A program made the position numbers and the translations under genes. The notes under the pieces were generated by a model. That model saw only the letters and a list, made by a program, of their open reading frames with translations, was not told the DNA's origin and did not search any database. Positions 17,069 to 24,980 of a stretch of DNA of 64,000 nucleotides are shown here, piece after piece. This DNA comes from a virus, in IMG/VR virus record IMGVR_UViG_3300027708_000057, positions 1-64,000 of that record. One strand, given 5' to 3'. Within the stretch, counting starts at the first letter, position 1. Each line of letters starts with the position of its first letter.

Positions 17069-17135
17069 TCATATATGATGTTCTTATGTTTTATTCATTA
17101 TAGAGCAAAGAATAATTTAATAAAGACTTATCATA

Positions 17136-17143
17136 TATAAATA
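17136..17143 (+). promoter_or_regulatory. Late promoter TATAAATA before repeat protein gene
   Basis: Exact consensus seven bases before the ATG at 17151, making this a late gene. Confidence 0.7.
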
Positions 17144-17150
17144 ATACCAT

Positions 17151-19004
17151 ATGATATCATTTCGCCAATTTATTTCCGAAGATGTAGCTTCTCAAGAACG
17201 TCAAGCTCTTAACATTCTTAATAGAAACCATATTAAAGATCCTGAAGACGTTTTTAATGATCTTAAAGCTATTACCGAACCATATCAGGCCGGTGATAAT
17301 ATAACAAGACCTGCAAGAAATCAAGCTCATCTTCCTAAACTTGCTGAATTTCTTTCGAAAGGAAAAATTAAGATTAACACTTTAAAGGCCTATTATGATA
17401 GGTATATTAAGAATCCAAAATTAAATAAGACGGCAATAGTTAACTTTAAAGACTTTAGAGAGTTTGAACAATTTGTTGATGAAAATGAGGTAGTTAAGAT
17501 GTCAGATCATGATTCTAGAAATAATAAAATTTCCGAAAAGAATGCTATCTATCATGATAGCGAAATAGATGTTTATCTTGGAGACACCAAGCAAGCCTGT
17601 ATGCTTTATGGGCAAGGATCTAAGTTTAATTTATGTATTTCCAGAAATGATTCTAGTAATCTATTTCATGATTATAGATGGAAACATGAACTTACTACTT
17701 ACTTTGTATACTTTAAAGAAGCCGGGGTTAATAATCCTAATTTTATTATCGTAGATGCTTCTAAAAAATCTCCTAAAACGTTTAGCTATAATATAATCAA
17801 ACCTAATTCTGATAAAAATATATCAAAGGAAAATCTTATTACGAAATTCCCGCAATTAAAAACCGCAATGGAAAAGGGTATCTTTAAACATAAGAAAATT
17901 GAAGGAGATGAAAAGAAATATTATATAAAATATCATGGTAAATCTATTACAGATTTTTCAACTCTAGATGATAGAATTAACTTTATTGAAATGGGGGAAG
18001 AAATTGAAGGTAATCAATGGTCTAAATTAGGAGATATGGTTCCTAAACTGTTACCTTATTATATTGAAATCGGACATGATATTCCAAAGGAAGTACTTGA
18101 TAAGAATACATCTTTTAAAAAACGATATGAACAAAAGTTACAACAAAGAGTTCAAATGAATCTTGATGATAATACTGATCTTGATGATTATACAAAAGAT
18201 GAACTAGAATATGCTTTAAGAAATAATGATAGGGTAAAAGATAAGATAAAGCAGATAAGCAAACTAGAAGAACTTAAAATAAGAAACGAACTAGTTAATG
18301 GGATATATAAAGGAGATATAAGAATTAAATCTAAATATATATTACCAAATCTATCTGATATTGTAGTTAGTGGAGATTTTTATTGTCCTTATAATAAACT
18401 TACATCTTTAGAAGGAGCTCCTAAAGAAGTTGGTGGAGATTTTAATTGTTCTAGTAATAAACTTACATCTTTAGAAGGAGCTCCTAAAGAAGTTGGTGGA
18501 GATTTTTATTGTGATAATAATAACCTTACATCTTTAGAAGGAGCTCCTAAAGAAGTTGGTGGAGATTTTTATTGTTCTAGTAATAAACTTACATCTTTAG
18601 AAGGGGGTCCAAAAGAAGTTGGTGGATATTTTAATTGTGATAATAATAACCTTACATCTTTAGAAGGGGGTCCAAAAGAAGTTGGTGGATATTTTAATTG
18701 TTCTGATAATAAACTTACTTCTTTAGAAGGATCTCCGCAAAAAGTTGGTGGATATTTTAATTGTTCTGATAATAAACTTACTTCTTTAGAAGGATCTCCG
18801 CAAAAAGTTGGTGGATATTTTAATTGTTCTGATAATAAACTTACATCTTTAGAAGGAGCTCCTAAAGAAGTTGGTGGAGATTTTAATTGTTCTGATAATA
18901 AACTTACATCTTTAGAAGGAGCTCCTAAAGAAGTTGGTAGAGATTTTTATTGTTCTAATAATCTAGTCAAATTAGACTATAAAGCATGGTTGACAAAACA
19001 ATAA
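17151..19004 (+). CDS. Candidate internal head (ejected) protein with leucine-rich-like repeats (copy B)
   Basis: 617 residues. The first ten (MISFRQFISE) have the form of the T4 capsid-targeting sequence (M-x-T-(F/Y)-x-x-F-I-x-E) that directs internal proteins and Alt into the prohead and is cut off by gp21 after the Glu. Residues ~130-230 form a globular domain (DSEIDVYLGDTKQAC...GSKFNLCISR...TTYFVYF) also known from other phage proteins of unknown function. Residues ~415-605 are nine 21-residue repeats. A late promoter and the position next to the capsid gene fit a packaged protein. The delivered function is unknown; a role in the infected cell is inference. Confidence 0.7.
   Translation: MISFRQFISEDVASQERQALNILNRNHIKDPEDVFNDLKAITEPYQAGDNITRPARNQAHLPKLAEFLSKGKIKINTLKAYYDRYIKNPKLNKTAIVNFKDFREFEQFVDENEVVKMSDHDSRNNKISEKNAIYHDSEIDVYLGDTKQACMLYGQGSKFNLCISRNDSSNLFHDYRWKHELTTYFVYFKEAGVNNPNFIIVDASKKSPKTFSYNIIKPNSDKNISKENLITKFPQLKTAMEKGIFKHKKIEGDEKKYYIKYHGKSITDFSTLDDRINFIEMGEEIEGNQWSKLGDMVPKLLPYYIEIGHDIPKEVLDKNTSFKKRYEQKLQQRVQMNLDDNTDLDDYTKDELEYALRNNDRVKDKIKQISKLEELKIRNELVNGIYKGDIRIKSKYILPNLSDIVVSGDFYCPYNKLTSLEGAPKEVGGDFNCSSNKLTSLEGAPKEVGGDFYCDNNNLTSLEGAPKEVGGDFYCSSNKLTSLEGGPKEVGGYFNCDNNNLTSLEGGPKEVGGYFNCSDNKLTSLEGSPQKVGGYFNCSDNKLTSLEGSPQKVGGYFNCSDNKLTSLEGAPKEVGGDFNCSDNKLTSLEGAPKEVGRDFYCSNNLVKLDYKAWLTKQ
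18399..18962 (+). repeat. Nine tandem 63-bp coding repeats (copy B)
   Basis: Same unit as at 121-684. Neighbouring units 6 and 7 are identical at the protein level, a sign of recent unit duplication. Confidence 0.9.
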
Positions 19005-19011
19005 TCTTATT

Positions 19012-19461
19012 ATGAATAATAATCTTCTTCCACTTACAGGGTTCAAACTATCCGTTGGCACAGACCAATTTAAACATCTCCGACACTTTGCTGTATCGGC
19101 TAATATGCCCGGTTGTAATATTGGAGAAGTATCTACGACATACCGAAATTTATCCGGGTATGTTCCATCTGATCATATATCGTATGATTCTTTGAATATT
19201 CGGTTTGCCGTCGATGAAAGTATGGTTGTATATGATGAAGTATTCCAATGGTTATCATCATGTACATCCTCTAATGTAATACCTGTACATGATATTGTCT
19301 TAAACTTTTTAACAAGTAAATTTAATATATCCCGAAGTGTAAGCTTTAGTAATGTATTTCCATCAAGTATTTCGGGTATTAATTTTGATGTACAAAATAC
19401 CGAAGTTGAGTATGCTTATATCGATGTTATATTTAGATATGACAATTTTGTGTTTGTATAA
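19012..19461 (+). CDS. Tail-tube-fold structural protein (gp19/gp48/gp54-like)
   Basis: 149 residues. The pattern LTGFKLSVG......L..F.VSANMPG..(I)GEV...YR near the start, and the closing NTEVEYAYIDVIFRYD, match the phage tail-tube fold used by tube and baseplate-junction proteins. It could be a tube-initiator or baseplate protein. Last gene of the + strand morphogenesis block. Confidence 0.6.
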   Translation: MNNNLLPLTGFKLSVGTDQFKHLRHFAVSANMPGCNIGEVSTTYRNLSGYVPSDHISYDSLNIRFAVDESMVVYDEVFQWLSSCTSSNVIPVHDIVLNFLTSKFNISRSVSFSNVFPSSISGINFDVQNTEVEYAYIDVIFRYDNFVFV

Positions 19462-19481
19462 CAAATTATCTGACATAATCG

Positions 19482-19529
19482 AAAACCCCCCTCATTACTT
19501 TTTATGGTAATGAGGGGGTTTTATTTTTA
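19482..19529. terminator. Strong bidirectional terminator between convergent gene blocks
   Basis: A 16-bp stem (AAACCCCCCTCATTAC / GTAATGAGGGGGTTTT, one mismatch) with an A-run before and T-run after, separating the + strand late block from the - strand block. Confidence 0.9.
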
Positions 19530-19581
19530 TTGTAATTATATATTATTCAGATTCTAAATAGCGATAAGGATCAACAAATAT

Positions 19582-20568
19582 TTATACCTTCTTTTTTCCT
19601 TTGGGAAACACTTTATCATATACTTCCGTGATAGATATAATATTTCCACGTCCACCTCTAGGGCTTATGTTTAATCTAGTATTTGGAATACCATAATCAG
19701 ATCTATCTCCACCTTTATGAGTAGCCATTAATACAGGTTGATATTCATATATGGCTAAATCACCATTATAATATATGTGATTCGCCTTAATTTCATATAT
19801 GCCATTAGAATTAATAAGAACAATATCTCCTTGTATGATTAAAGATACATTATTCCTTCCCATACTTTTGCCATAATCCTTACCATACATTGCCAATAAT
19901 TGTAATTTTTTATTAACTATATTTTCATATACAGTTGTATTAGGAGGCAATCCATTAGGATATAATAGCTTTATGTTTTCAATAAAAGTTTTAGTTTCTA
20001 ATTGTTTTGCTATTATTTCCTCTTCTCTTAAAGAAATACCACCCCATTGATGAAAATCATTAGCTTTAGAACCTGACTTATGCGATATCCATACTATTTC
20101 TTTTCCATCAATATCAATTAAATGAAAATCAGATTTTGCATTGGGAGGATTTGATCTTGGAGTTGATTTTACGGCAGATACTTCATATATCTTACCTTTA
20201 ATTTTAATTTTAATACTCGAATATCCTTCAGTCTCTTTTGCTTTATCAATTTGTTTATTCAATGATTCTATTACTTTATCTTCATTAGAAACTCTATAAT
20301 ATATATCTTTTCCTATGAACTCAGTATTCAATAGTATTGATTTAAACATATAAGATGACTTACAATCCGTGGATAATAGAATTAAATCATCTATAGATTT
20401 ACTTTGATTTTCTATTGCCTCTATAATAGTAGGAAGAATTTCAAATACAACTTTTTTTCTATCACTTAATTCAAACGGTTCTTTAGCTTTATATTTTCTA
20501 AGAAATACAGTCGAAGTCCATGTATATTGTTTTCTCGTTATGTCCGAAAAAGTTTCTAAAATAGCCAT
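19582..20568 (-). CDS. Protein of unknown function with possible PD-(D/E)XK-like segment
   Basis: 328 residues. The central segment KSDFHLID..GKEIVWISHK.G...FHQWGG has the spacing of a restriction-type nuclease core (acidic residue, then a strand ending in K), and similar segments occur in other phage proteins. The catalytic pattern is not complete enough to be sure. The end is basic (GKKKV). It lies two bases from the metalloprotease-like gene and is the last gene of this - strand run. Confidence 0.5.
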   Translation of the reverse strand: MAILETFSDITRKQYTWTSTVFLRKYKAKEPFELSDRKKVVFEILPTIIEAIENQSKSIDDLILLSTDCKSSYMFKSILLNTEFIGKDIYYRVSNEDKVIESLNKQIDKAKETEGYSSIKIKIKGKIYEVSAVKSTPRSNPPNAKSDFHLIDIDGKEIVWISHKSGSKANDFHQWGGISLREEEIIAKQLETKTFIENIKLLYPNGLPPNTTVYENIVNKKLQLLAMYGKDYGKSMGRNNVSLIIQGDIVLINSNGIYEIKANHIYYNGDLAIYEYQPVLMATHKGGDRSDYGIPNTRLNISPRGGRGNIISITEVYDKVFPKGKKKV

Positions 20569-20569
20569 A

Positions 20570-21052
20570 TTATTTTAGATTGTAGATATTTCCTATATAT
20601 GCATCAAACTCTATATGATGCTTTCTAAAAGAAAGCGTTAACTTCTTTTCTAAATGTTCAGCTTCATATTCCCATGGATATTCAGATGTATAAACTATAT
20701 CTTTTTCAAATCTTTCTTTTTTCCATTTAGTATGTTTTGAAAAAAATACAAGTTCTCTTTTATCAAATTGTTTTACATGAACCATTTCATGAGCAAGAGT
20801 TCTAATAGTTTCATACGGAGACATATCAGCATTCAACTGAATTATATATTTAGAAGGATTGATTTTATTACTATAGTTATAACATTCACCATAAGCTTTT
20901 TCCTTCTTAACTAGATTATTCACAATCTTAACTATAATATCAATATTGTGTTTGTTTGGTAACAACTGATTCAAAAAATAAACAGATGCCCTAGATAAAC
21001 ACTTCTTGAGAAGTTTATCATTAGAGCATCCGTATATTTTGAGATTAATCAT
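20570..21052 (-). CDS. Zinc metalloprotease-like protein (HExxH)
   Basis: 160 residues with LAHEMVHVKQF at about residues 85-95, the HExxH zinc site, and a later EYEAEHLEK that may supply the third ligand. The size and order resemble SprT-like or minigluzincin proteins. It sits directly downstream of the split ATPase genes with a two-base gap, so the three may act together. The substrate is unknown. Confidence 0.65.
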   Translation of the reverse strand: MINLKIYGCSNDKLLKKCLSRASVYFLNQLLPNKHNIDIIVKIVNNLVKKEKAYGECYNYSNKINPSKYIIQLNADMSPYETIRTLAHEMVHVKQFDKRELVFFSKHTKWKKERFEKDIVYTSEYPWEYEAEHLEKKLTLSFRKHHIEFDAYIGNIYNLK

Positions 21053-21054
21053 TA

Positions 21055-22128
21055 TTATGCATACGCCATGATTAGCCGAGTAAGATCATCATCTTTAATA
21101 GAAACTCCGGCAGCGACAGCACCACCGGCAATAGCAAGACCTCGGGATAATTTGCGAAGATTGGCGGATTGTTTAGAGTTGCCTTTACGAAGTAATTCAA
21201 CTACATGTTTACGTTGAGCTAATGTTAATTGTAGACCATCTTCTAACTCCATATCTCCTACAATCTTATCCATGAAGTCATAAATCTCTTCTACTGTTGG
21301 ATCAATGTCAATGATAAATGCTCTTGTACGAAGAGCTTTATCTGGATCTAATTTATCAAGAGACATATTAGAAATAAATATAATCTTTCCAGTAAATTCA
21401 AAATATCTAGGAATCATCCCAGCATCAAGAATTTCATCATCTGTCATTGTATCTGGATCAACGACGTTCTTACCCATCTTATTCCATACGAGCTTGCGTT
21501 TTTTCTTAGTATCTGTTGCAGCTTTTAGAATATTACGTCCTTCTGTATCCCCAAAGACATCATCTGAATCATCGAATAGAATAATTTTATCCTTATATCT
21601 GAATAACAGTGAATATAGACCAGCAGCCGAAGCAGAACCTGTATTTTTGAAATACCCCTTACCATCCTTAAGCCCCATGGAATGTAGGACTTTTTCAGTT
21701 GTGTGAGTTTTACCGGTATTGTGATGACAAATACCATTTGCTGTAAAATATAGATGATCGGCTGAATCAATTTCAACATCATAATAATCCGAAACAGAAT
21801 CTGAAATTATTATATTAATAATTTTCACATAAGATCCATCTTGCGTCATCACTTCATCCCCAATTACTAAATCTCTTACTTGTAAACTTCCTTTACTTGT
21901 AGTTAATAGATGTACATCCGAACATTTAATAATTCGATCATCTTCAAATTTAACCAATGTATCTTTACCAGGTTTAATAACAAATGATACAATCTTTGAA
22001 CTTCCAGAAGGAGTATCGATTTTTATATTTAAGGAAGAAATATCATAAAATTTGAAATGTTCTAGATAATCGCCATACAATTTTTCTGTAAGGTCTTTAA
22101 TATCTTGTATTGTGTTAAGTTTTTTCAT
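21055..22128 (-). CDS. AAA ATPase C-terminal fragment preceded by 137-residue intein C-half
   Basis: 357 residues. Residues 1-137 are an intein C-half (block B CSDVHLL, block F/G ADHLYFTANGICHHN). The extein starts exactly at TGKTHT, the second half of a P-loop whose first half (FVSGVGG) ends the upstream gene's extein. Walker B is KIILFDDSDD, and a sensor-like strand is GKIIFISNM. Joined extein is about 501 residues. The biological role of the ATPase is not known to me. Confidence 0.85.
   Translation of the reverse strand: MKKLNTIQDIKDLTEKLYGDYLEHFKFYDISSLNIKIDTPSGSSKIVSFVIKPGKDTLVKFEDDRIIKCSDVHLLTTSKGSLQVRDLVIGDEVMTQDGSYVKIINIIISDSVSDYYDVEIDSADHLYFTANGICHHNTGKTHTTEKVLHSMGLKDGKGYFKNTGSASAAGLYSLLFRYKDKIILFDDSDDVFGDTEGRNILKAATDTKKKRKLVWNKMGKNVVDPDTMTDDEILDAGMIPRYFEFTGKIIFISNMSLDKLDPDKALRTRAFIIDIDPTVEEIYDFMDKIVGDMELEDGLQLTLAQRKHVVELLRKGNSKQSANLRKLSRGLAIAGGAVAAGVSIKDDDLTRLIMAYA
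21718..22128 (-). other. ATPase split intein, C-half (137 residues)
   Basis: Covers everything from block A's end onward, including blocks B, F and G, ending CHHN before Thr+1. His-His-Asn at the end is the normal intein C-terminus. Confidence 0.82.
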
Positions 22129-22157
22129 TGATTAAATTTGATTTGGTCTCTATGATG

Positions 22158-22289
22158 TTATTTATATATTCCTAACAATCCTTCATTACATCTTCTAATA
22201 AAGAATTTTAGTACTTCAACCCATCCGAATATAACAATAAAAGAAACAAATAATATAAAGATATTTAATACTTTATTCCATAGTAGCAT
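22158..22289 (-). CDS. 43-residue single-pass membrane peptide between the ATPase halves
   Basis: A frame starting MLLWNKVLNIFILF, inside the end of the upstream ATPase gene but in another frame, fills the gap between the two ATPase gene halves. It has one strongly hydrophobic helix (residues ~8-23) followed by a basic stretch. Its position mirrors that of the endonuclease gene in the terminase split intein. No homologue recognised; it could be chance. Confidence 0.4.
   Translation of the reverse strand: MLLWNKVLNIFILFVSFIVIFGWVEVLKFFIRRCNEGLLGIYK
22159..22166 (-). promoter_or_regulatory. TATAAATA upstream of the ATPase C-fragment gene
   Basis: Exact late-type consensus on the - strand, about 30 bases before the start at 22128. 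The two ATPase halves could thus be transcribed separately. Confidence 0.5.
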
Positions 22290-23157
22290 TAATTTCCGTA
22301 TCTGCTGATAAACAACCCCCAACACCAGATACAAATATTGCGTTAGACGCCCCTGATATTGTTAATTTAAGGAGATGTTCTAAGTCTGCCAACTGTTGTT
22401 CAAACGTAAGTTTATCAATCTTAGTTTCAAGAGTATCAATATCTTGAATATCTTCATAAGTTTCTTTTGAAGAACCTTTAGTAATCTTACCTGTAACGAT
22501 ACCAATAGAATCTGTAATATCATCAAGATCCTTCATAATATTTTGAAGTTGTTTTGGTGTGCCTGTCCATTCATAATCAACACCATTCTTAACGATTTCC
22601 TTTGAATATGTTGTAAGAAGATAATCAAAAATCTTAATTCCAGGTGATGCATATTTAGCTCTTACATCCCCTTTGCTTGCGCCTGGACCAGAAATCATAT
22701 CGAGTATACCAGAAAGAATATCTTTTGGTGTATCTCCTCTAGCTTCATTCAGAGGAATTCCATCAGGCATTGTATTAATTTCTCCAGTATAACCGTTAGC
22801 TGATATAATATCTGCAATAACAGGAAGTGTCTTTATAAGCGATACTTCTTTATCAAACTCTATATGATATGGTCTGGCACTTTCTCCATTCCAGAAATCA
22901 ACAGATTCTAAACCACTTAATCCGATAGAATTGGATAACGACCAATTGAATCGGATAGATTTACTATCTTTAGTACTATAAAACCGAATACCTCGACCCT
23001 TACCAGACTCGTTTTGATATACTTCGACCCCGGCAGATTTAAAGAATAATAATCCGGTTTTCTTTTGAAGATATTTTGTAATGATCAGACCAGCCTTCTC
23101 AGCTGAACTTGAAGTCATTGCTTCGACAATACATGGTTTGAAACTTAAATTGCTCAT
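22273..23157 (-). CDS. AAA ATPase N-terminal fragment ending in a 13-residue intein N-half
   Basis: 294 residues. The extein (281 residues) has an N-terminal domain, a linker, and ends ASNAIFVSGVGG, the first half of a P-loop. It is followed by CLSADTEINATME and a stop. CLSADT is a standard intein block A, and the matching C-half plus the rest of the P-loop (TGKTHT) is in the next gene. Thirteen residues is among the shortest natural intein N-halves; VidaL, at about 16, is a known comparison. Confidence 0.85.
   Translation of the reverse strand: MSNLSFKPCIVEAMTSSSAEKAGLIITKYLQKKTGLLFFKSAGVEVYQNESGKGRGIRFYSTKDSKSIRFNWSLSNSIGLSGLESVDFWNGESARPYHIEFDKEVSLIKTLPVIADIISANGYTGEINTMPDGIPLNEARGDTPKDILSGILDMISGPGASKGDVRAKYASPGIKIFDYLLTTYSKEIVKNGVDYEWTGTPKQLQNIMKDLDDITDSIGIVTGKITKGSSKETYEDIQDIDTLETKIDKLTFEQQLADLEHLLKLTISGASNAIFVSGVGGCLSADTEINATME
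22276..22314 (-). other. ATPase split intein, N-half (13 residues)
   Basis: Cys1 directly after the P-loop GVGG, then LSADTEI, which fits block A. The stop TAA follows 12 codons later. All other blocks lie on the C-half encoded at 21718-22128. Confidence 0.8.
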
Positions 23158-23165
23158 ATATGTTA

Positions 23166-23173
23166 TATTTATA
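23166..23173 (-). promoter_or_regulatory. TATAAATA upstream of ATPase N-fragment gene
   Basis: Exact consensus eight bases before the ATG at 23157. Confidence 0.55.
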
Positions 23174-23185
23174 TATTGAGAAGAA

Positions 23186-24583
23186 TTACATCTTAAAATC
23201 CTTGAAATTACCTTTAGGTTTGGAACCTAGTATAAATGGGGTTTGCTTTACATCTGGTAATGCTGGTGCAGAATCATTCATGATATTAGCTGTAGGATCG
23301 GCAATATCATAAAGCCGCATTTTGCATCGTTCTATACCAACAGTGAATCTTCGGTTTTCAGCTAAACTATCATAACGATTCTTCAACTGCTTAAACATTA
23401 TTTGATTCATTTTTTCTAATTGTTCTGTAGAAATAATAGATAAAAACAAATCTACAGTAAAAACAAGTCCGATTGATTCACTAACATCTGTTAATTCTGT
23501 ATCCGATGCTAATTGAGATCCCCGGTTTGACTGAGTTGCGCTCCAAATTGGAACATTAAATTCTACAGCAAGACCGCGAATTTCTTCTGCAATAGATTTA
23601 ATTAAACCATAAGTACCGACGCTTCCAGATACACCTCCTTTAATTCTTGAAGATGCGCAAATATTCAAATAATCAATAAATATGAGTTCCGGTATAAAGT
23701 TTTTCTTTAGTCTTAATTCTTGAAGTAATGCTCTGAAATGTCCAACATGAGCCGCAGCTGTTGGATATTCCTTAATAATCAATTTACCATGAGTTTTAGA
23801 TTTTATTCCTGCGACTTTTTTTGTAAATGAATCTTTAGATAGATTAAATATCTGTTTAATATCAACATCGAATAAATTAGCATCTATACGTTCTGCTATT
23901 TTTTCTTCACTCATTTCCATTGTAATATATAATACATTTTTACCTGCAGCTAATGCAGCGGAAGCAAAATGACACATTACAAGACTTTTCCCAACTCCGG
24001 TTCCCGCCATGAGTACGGAAAGAGTTTTCTTAGAAATTCCTCCATTCGTGATTTTATTAAGTATTTCAATATCAAACTTGATTTTCTCTTCATGTCGATG
24101 ATAGAAATCATAACGAGCTTCTCCATCCTCCAAAAAATCATGTCCAACATTCGTATCAAATGAAACTGATAGAGCATTTGATAAAATCTCTGGTATAGAT
24201 CCAGTCGCAAGAGTTTTATCAGAGCCATCAATAATTTCTACAGATTTCATGATGGCTAGATTTATGGCTCTATCTTTACACCATTTTTCCGTTTCTGTAA
24301 GAAGCCAATCCATATCAACCTGAGTCTCTTCTGATAATAATTTGATGGTATGAAGGATTTCATTTCTATCTTGCCGATTAATATGATTTGAAGATCTATA
24401 ATCAATATCTAGTGTAGACGAATTCGGAAGCTTGTTATACTTCGAGATAAAATTAAGAATCAATTCATATATTACTCGATATTGATTAGAAAAATAATCA
24501 AGTTTTAAATGAGGAATTGCCTTTCGTACAAATGGTTCATTATGGCATAGATTATTAAGTATAATTAGTTCTAGATTTTCCAT
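23186..24583 (-). CDS. 41: Replicative DNA helicase (gp41, DnaB family)
   Basis: 465 residues (T4 gp41 is 475). An N-terminal helical domain is followed by a RecA-like core with Walker A GTGVGKS near residue 195, the ITMEMSEEKIAERI block, Walker B LIFIDYLNI, and the QSNRGSQ arginine-finger region. It unwinds DNA at the replication fork. No intein here, although gp41 is a common intein host in related phages. A strong -35/-10 promoter lies directly upstream. Confidence 0.93.
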   Translation of the reverse strand: MENLELIILNNLCHNEPFVRKAIPHLKLDYFSNQYRVIYELILNFISKYNKLPNSSTLDIDYRSSNHINRQDRNEILHTIKLLSEETQVDMDWLLTETEKWCKDRAINLAIMKSVEIIDGSDKTLATGSIPEILSNALSVSFDTNVGHDFLEDGEARYDFYHRHEEKIKFDIEILNKITNGGISKKTLSVLMAGTGVGKSLVMCHFASAALAAGKNVLYITMEMSEEKIAERIDANLFDVDIKQIFNLSKDSFTKKVAGIKSKTHGKLIIKEYPTAAAHVGHFRALLQELRLKKNFIPELIFIDYLNICASSRIKGGVSGSVGTYGLIKSIAEEIRGLAVEFNVPIWSATQSNRGSQLASDTELTDVSESIGLVFTVDLFLSIISTEQLEKMNQIMFKQLKNRYDSLAENRRFTVGIERCKMRLYDIADPTANIMNDSAPALPDVKQTPFILGSKPKGNFKDFKM

Positions 24584-24588
24584 TATTG

Positions 24589-24617
24589 ATTATATATTAT
24601 TTTGTGAGACCTGTAAA
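24589..24617 (-). promoter_or_regulatory. TTTACA-N17-TATAAT promoter before gp41
   Basis: On the - strand, TTTACA (24612-24617), a 17-base spacer, then TATAAT (24589-24594). The expected start of transcription is at or next to the ATG at 24583. Confidence 0.75.
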
Positions 24618-24620
24618 TGC

Positions 24621-24663
24621 AAATAACCTATGTTAGATCGAGAGACCATAACATAGGTTATTT
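24621..24663 (-). terminator. Hairpin between the uvsX unit and gp41
   Basis: Perfect 15-bp stem (AAATAACCTATGTTA and complement) with a 13-base loop, after the stop of the small gene downstream of uvsX. It lacks a long T-run. Confidence 0.6.
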
Positions 24664-24677
24664 CTAATTCGAGACTA

Positions 24678-24980
24678 TTAAGAAGAAAGTTTACCAATTT
24701 TGAAATCATTACAAAGAATACTATTCAAAATATTACCCATGTGTTCTTTAAACTCTGGATTCTTTTTTAGAGATTCCTCCGAAATATCAATTGGAGTTTC
24801 GATAATTTCATAATCAAATGAAACTCTCAATTGTTTTTTCTCTTCATGAAACTTAACAGATCCATATTTGTAGATAACATCTGTATATTTACCTTTAATA
24901 ATTTGAACATGGTACTGATTTTCAGAATCAATACTTTCAATTAGTTTGTAATCAACAGTTTCACGTAAGTTCATCTTCAA
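24678..24980 (-). CDS. Conserved small protein downstream of uvsX
   Basis: 100 residues, overlapping the end of uvsX by 20 bases. It contains IIKGKYTDVIYKYGSVKF followed by a strand-rich region. Proteins of this kind lie next to uvsX/41 in other T4-like phages, but I do not know a function. Coupled expression with UvsX suggests a recombination or replication role. Confidence 0.55.
   Translation of the reverse strand: MKMNLRETVDYKLIESIDSENQYHVQIIKGKYTDVIYKYGSVKFHEEKKQLRVSFDYEIIETPIDISEESLKKNPEFKEHMGNILNSILCNDFKIGKLSS

Larger units (their letters stand above)
16847..17150 (+). other. Intergenic region of about 300 bases after gp23
   Basis: Holds a hairpin, a rho-independent terminator, a perfect palindrome related to the end of the TnpB-like elements, and a late promoter (each listed separately). 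No credible gene was seen. Confidence 0.7.
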
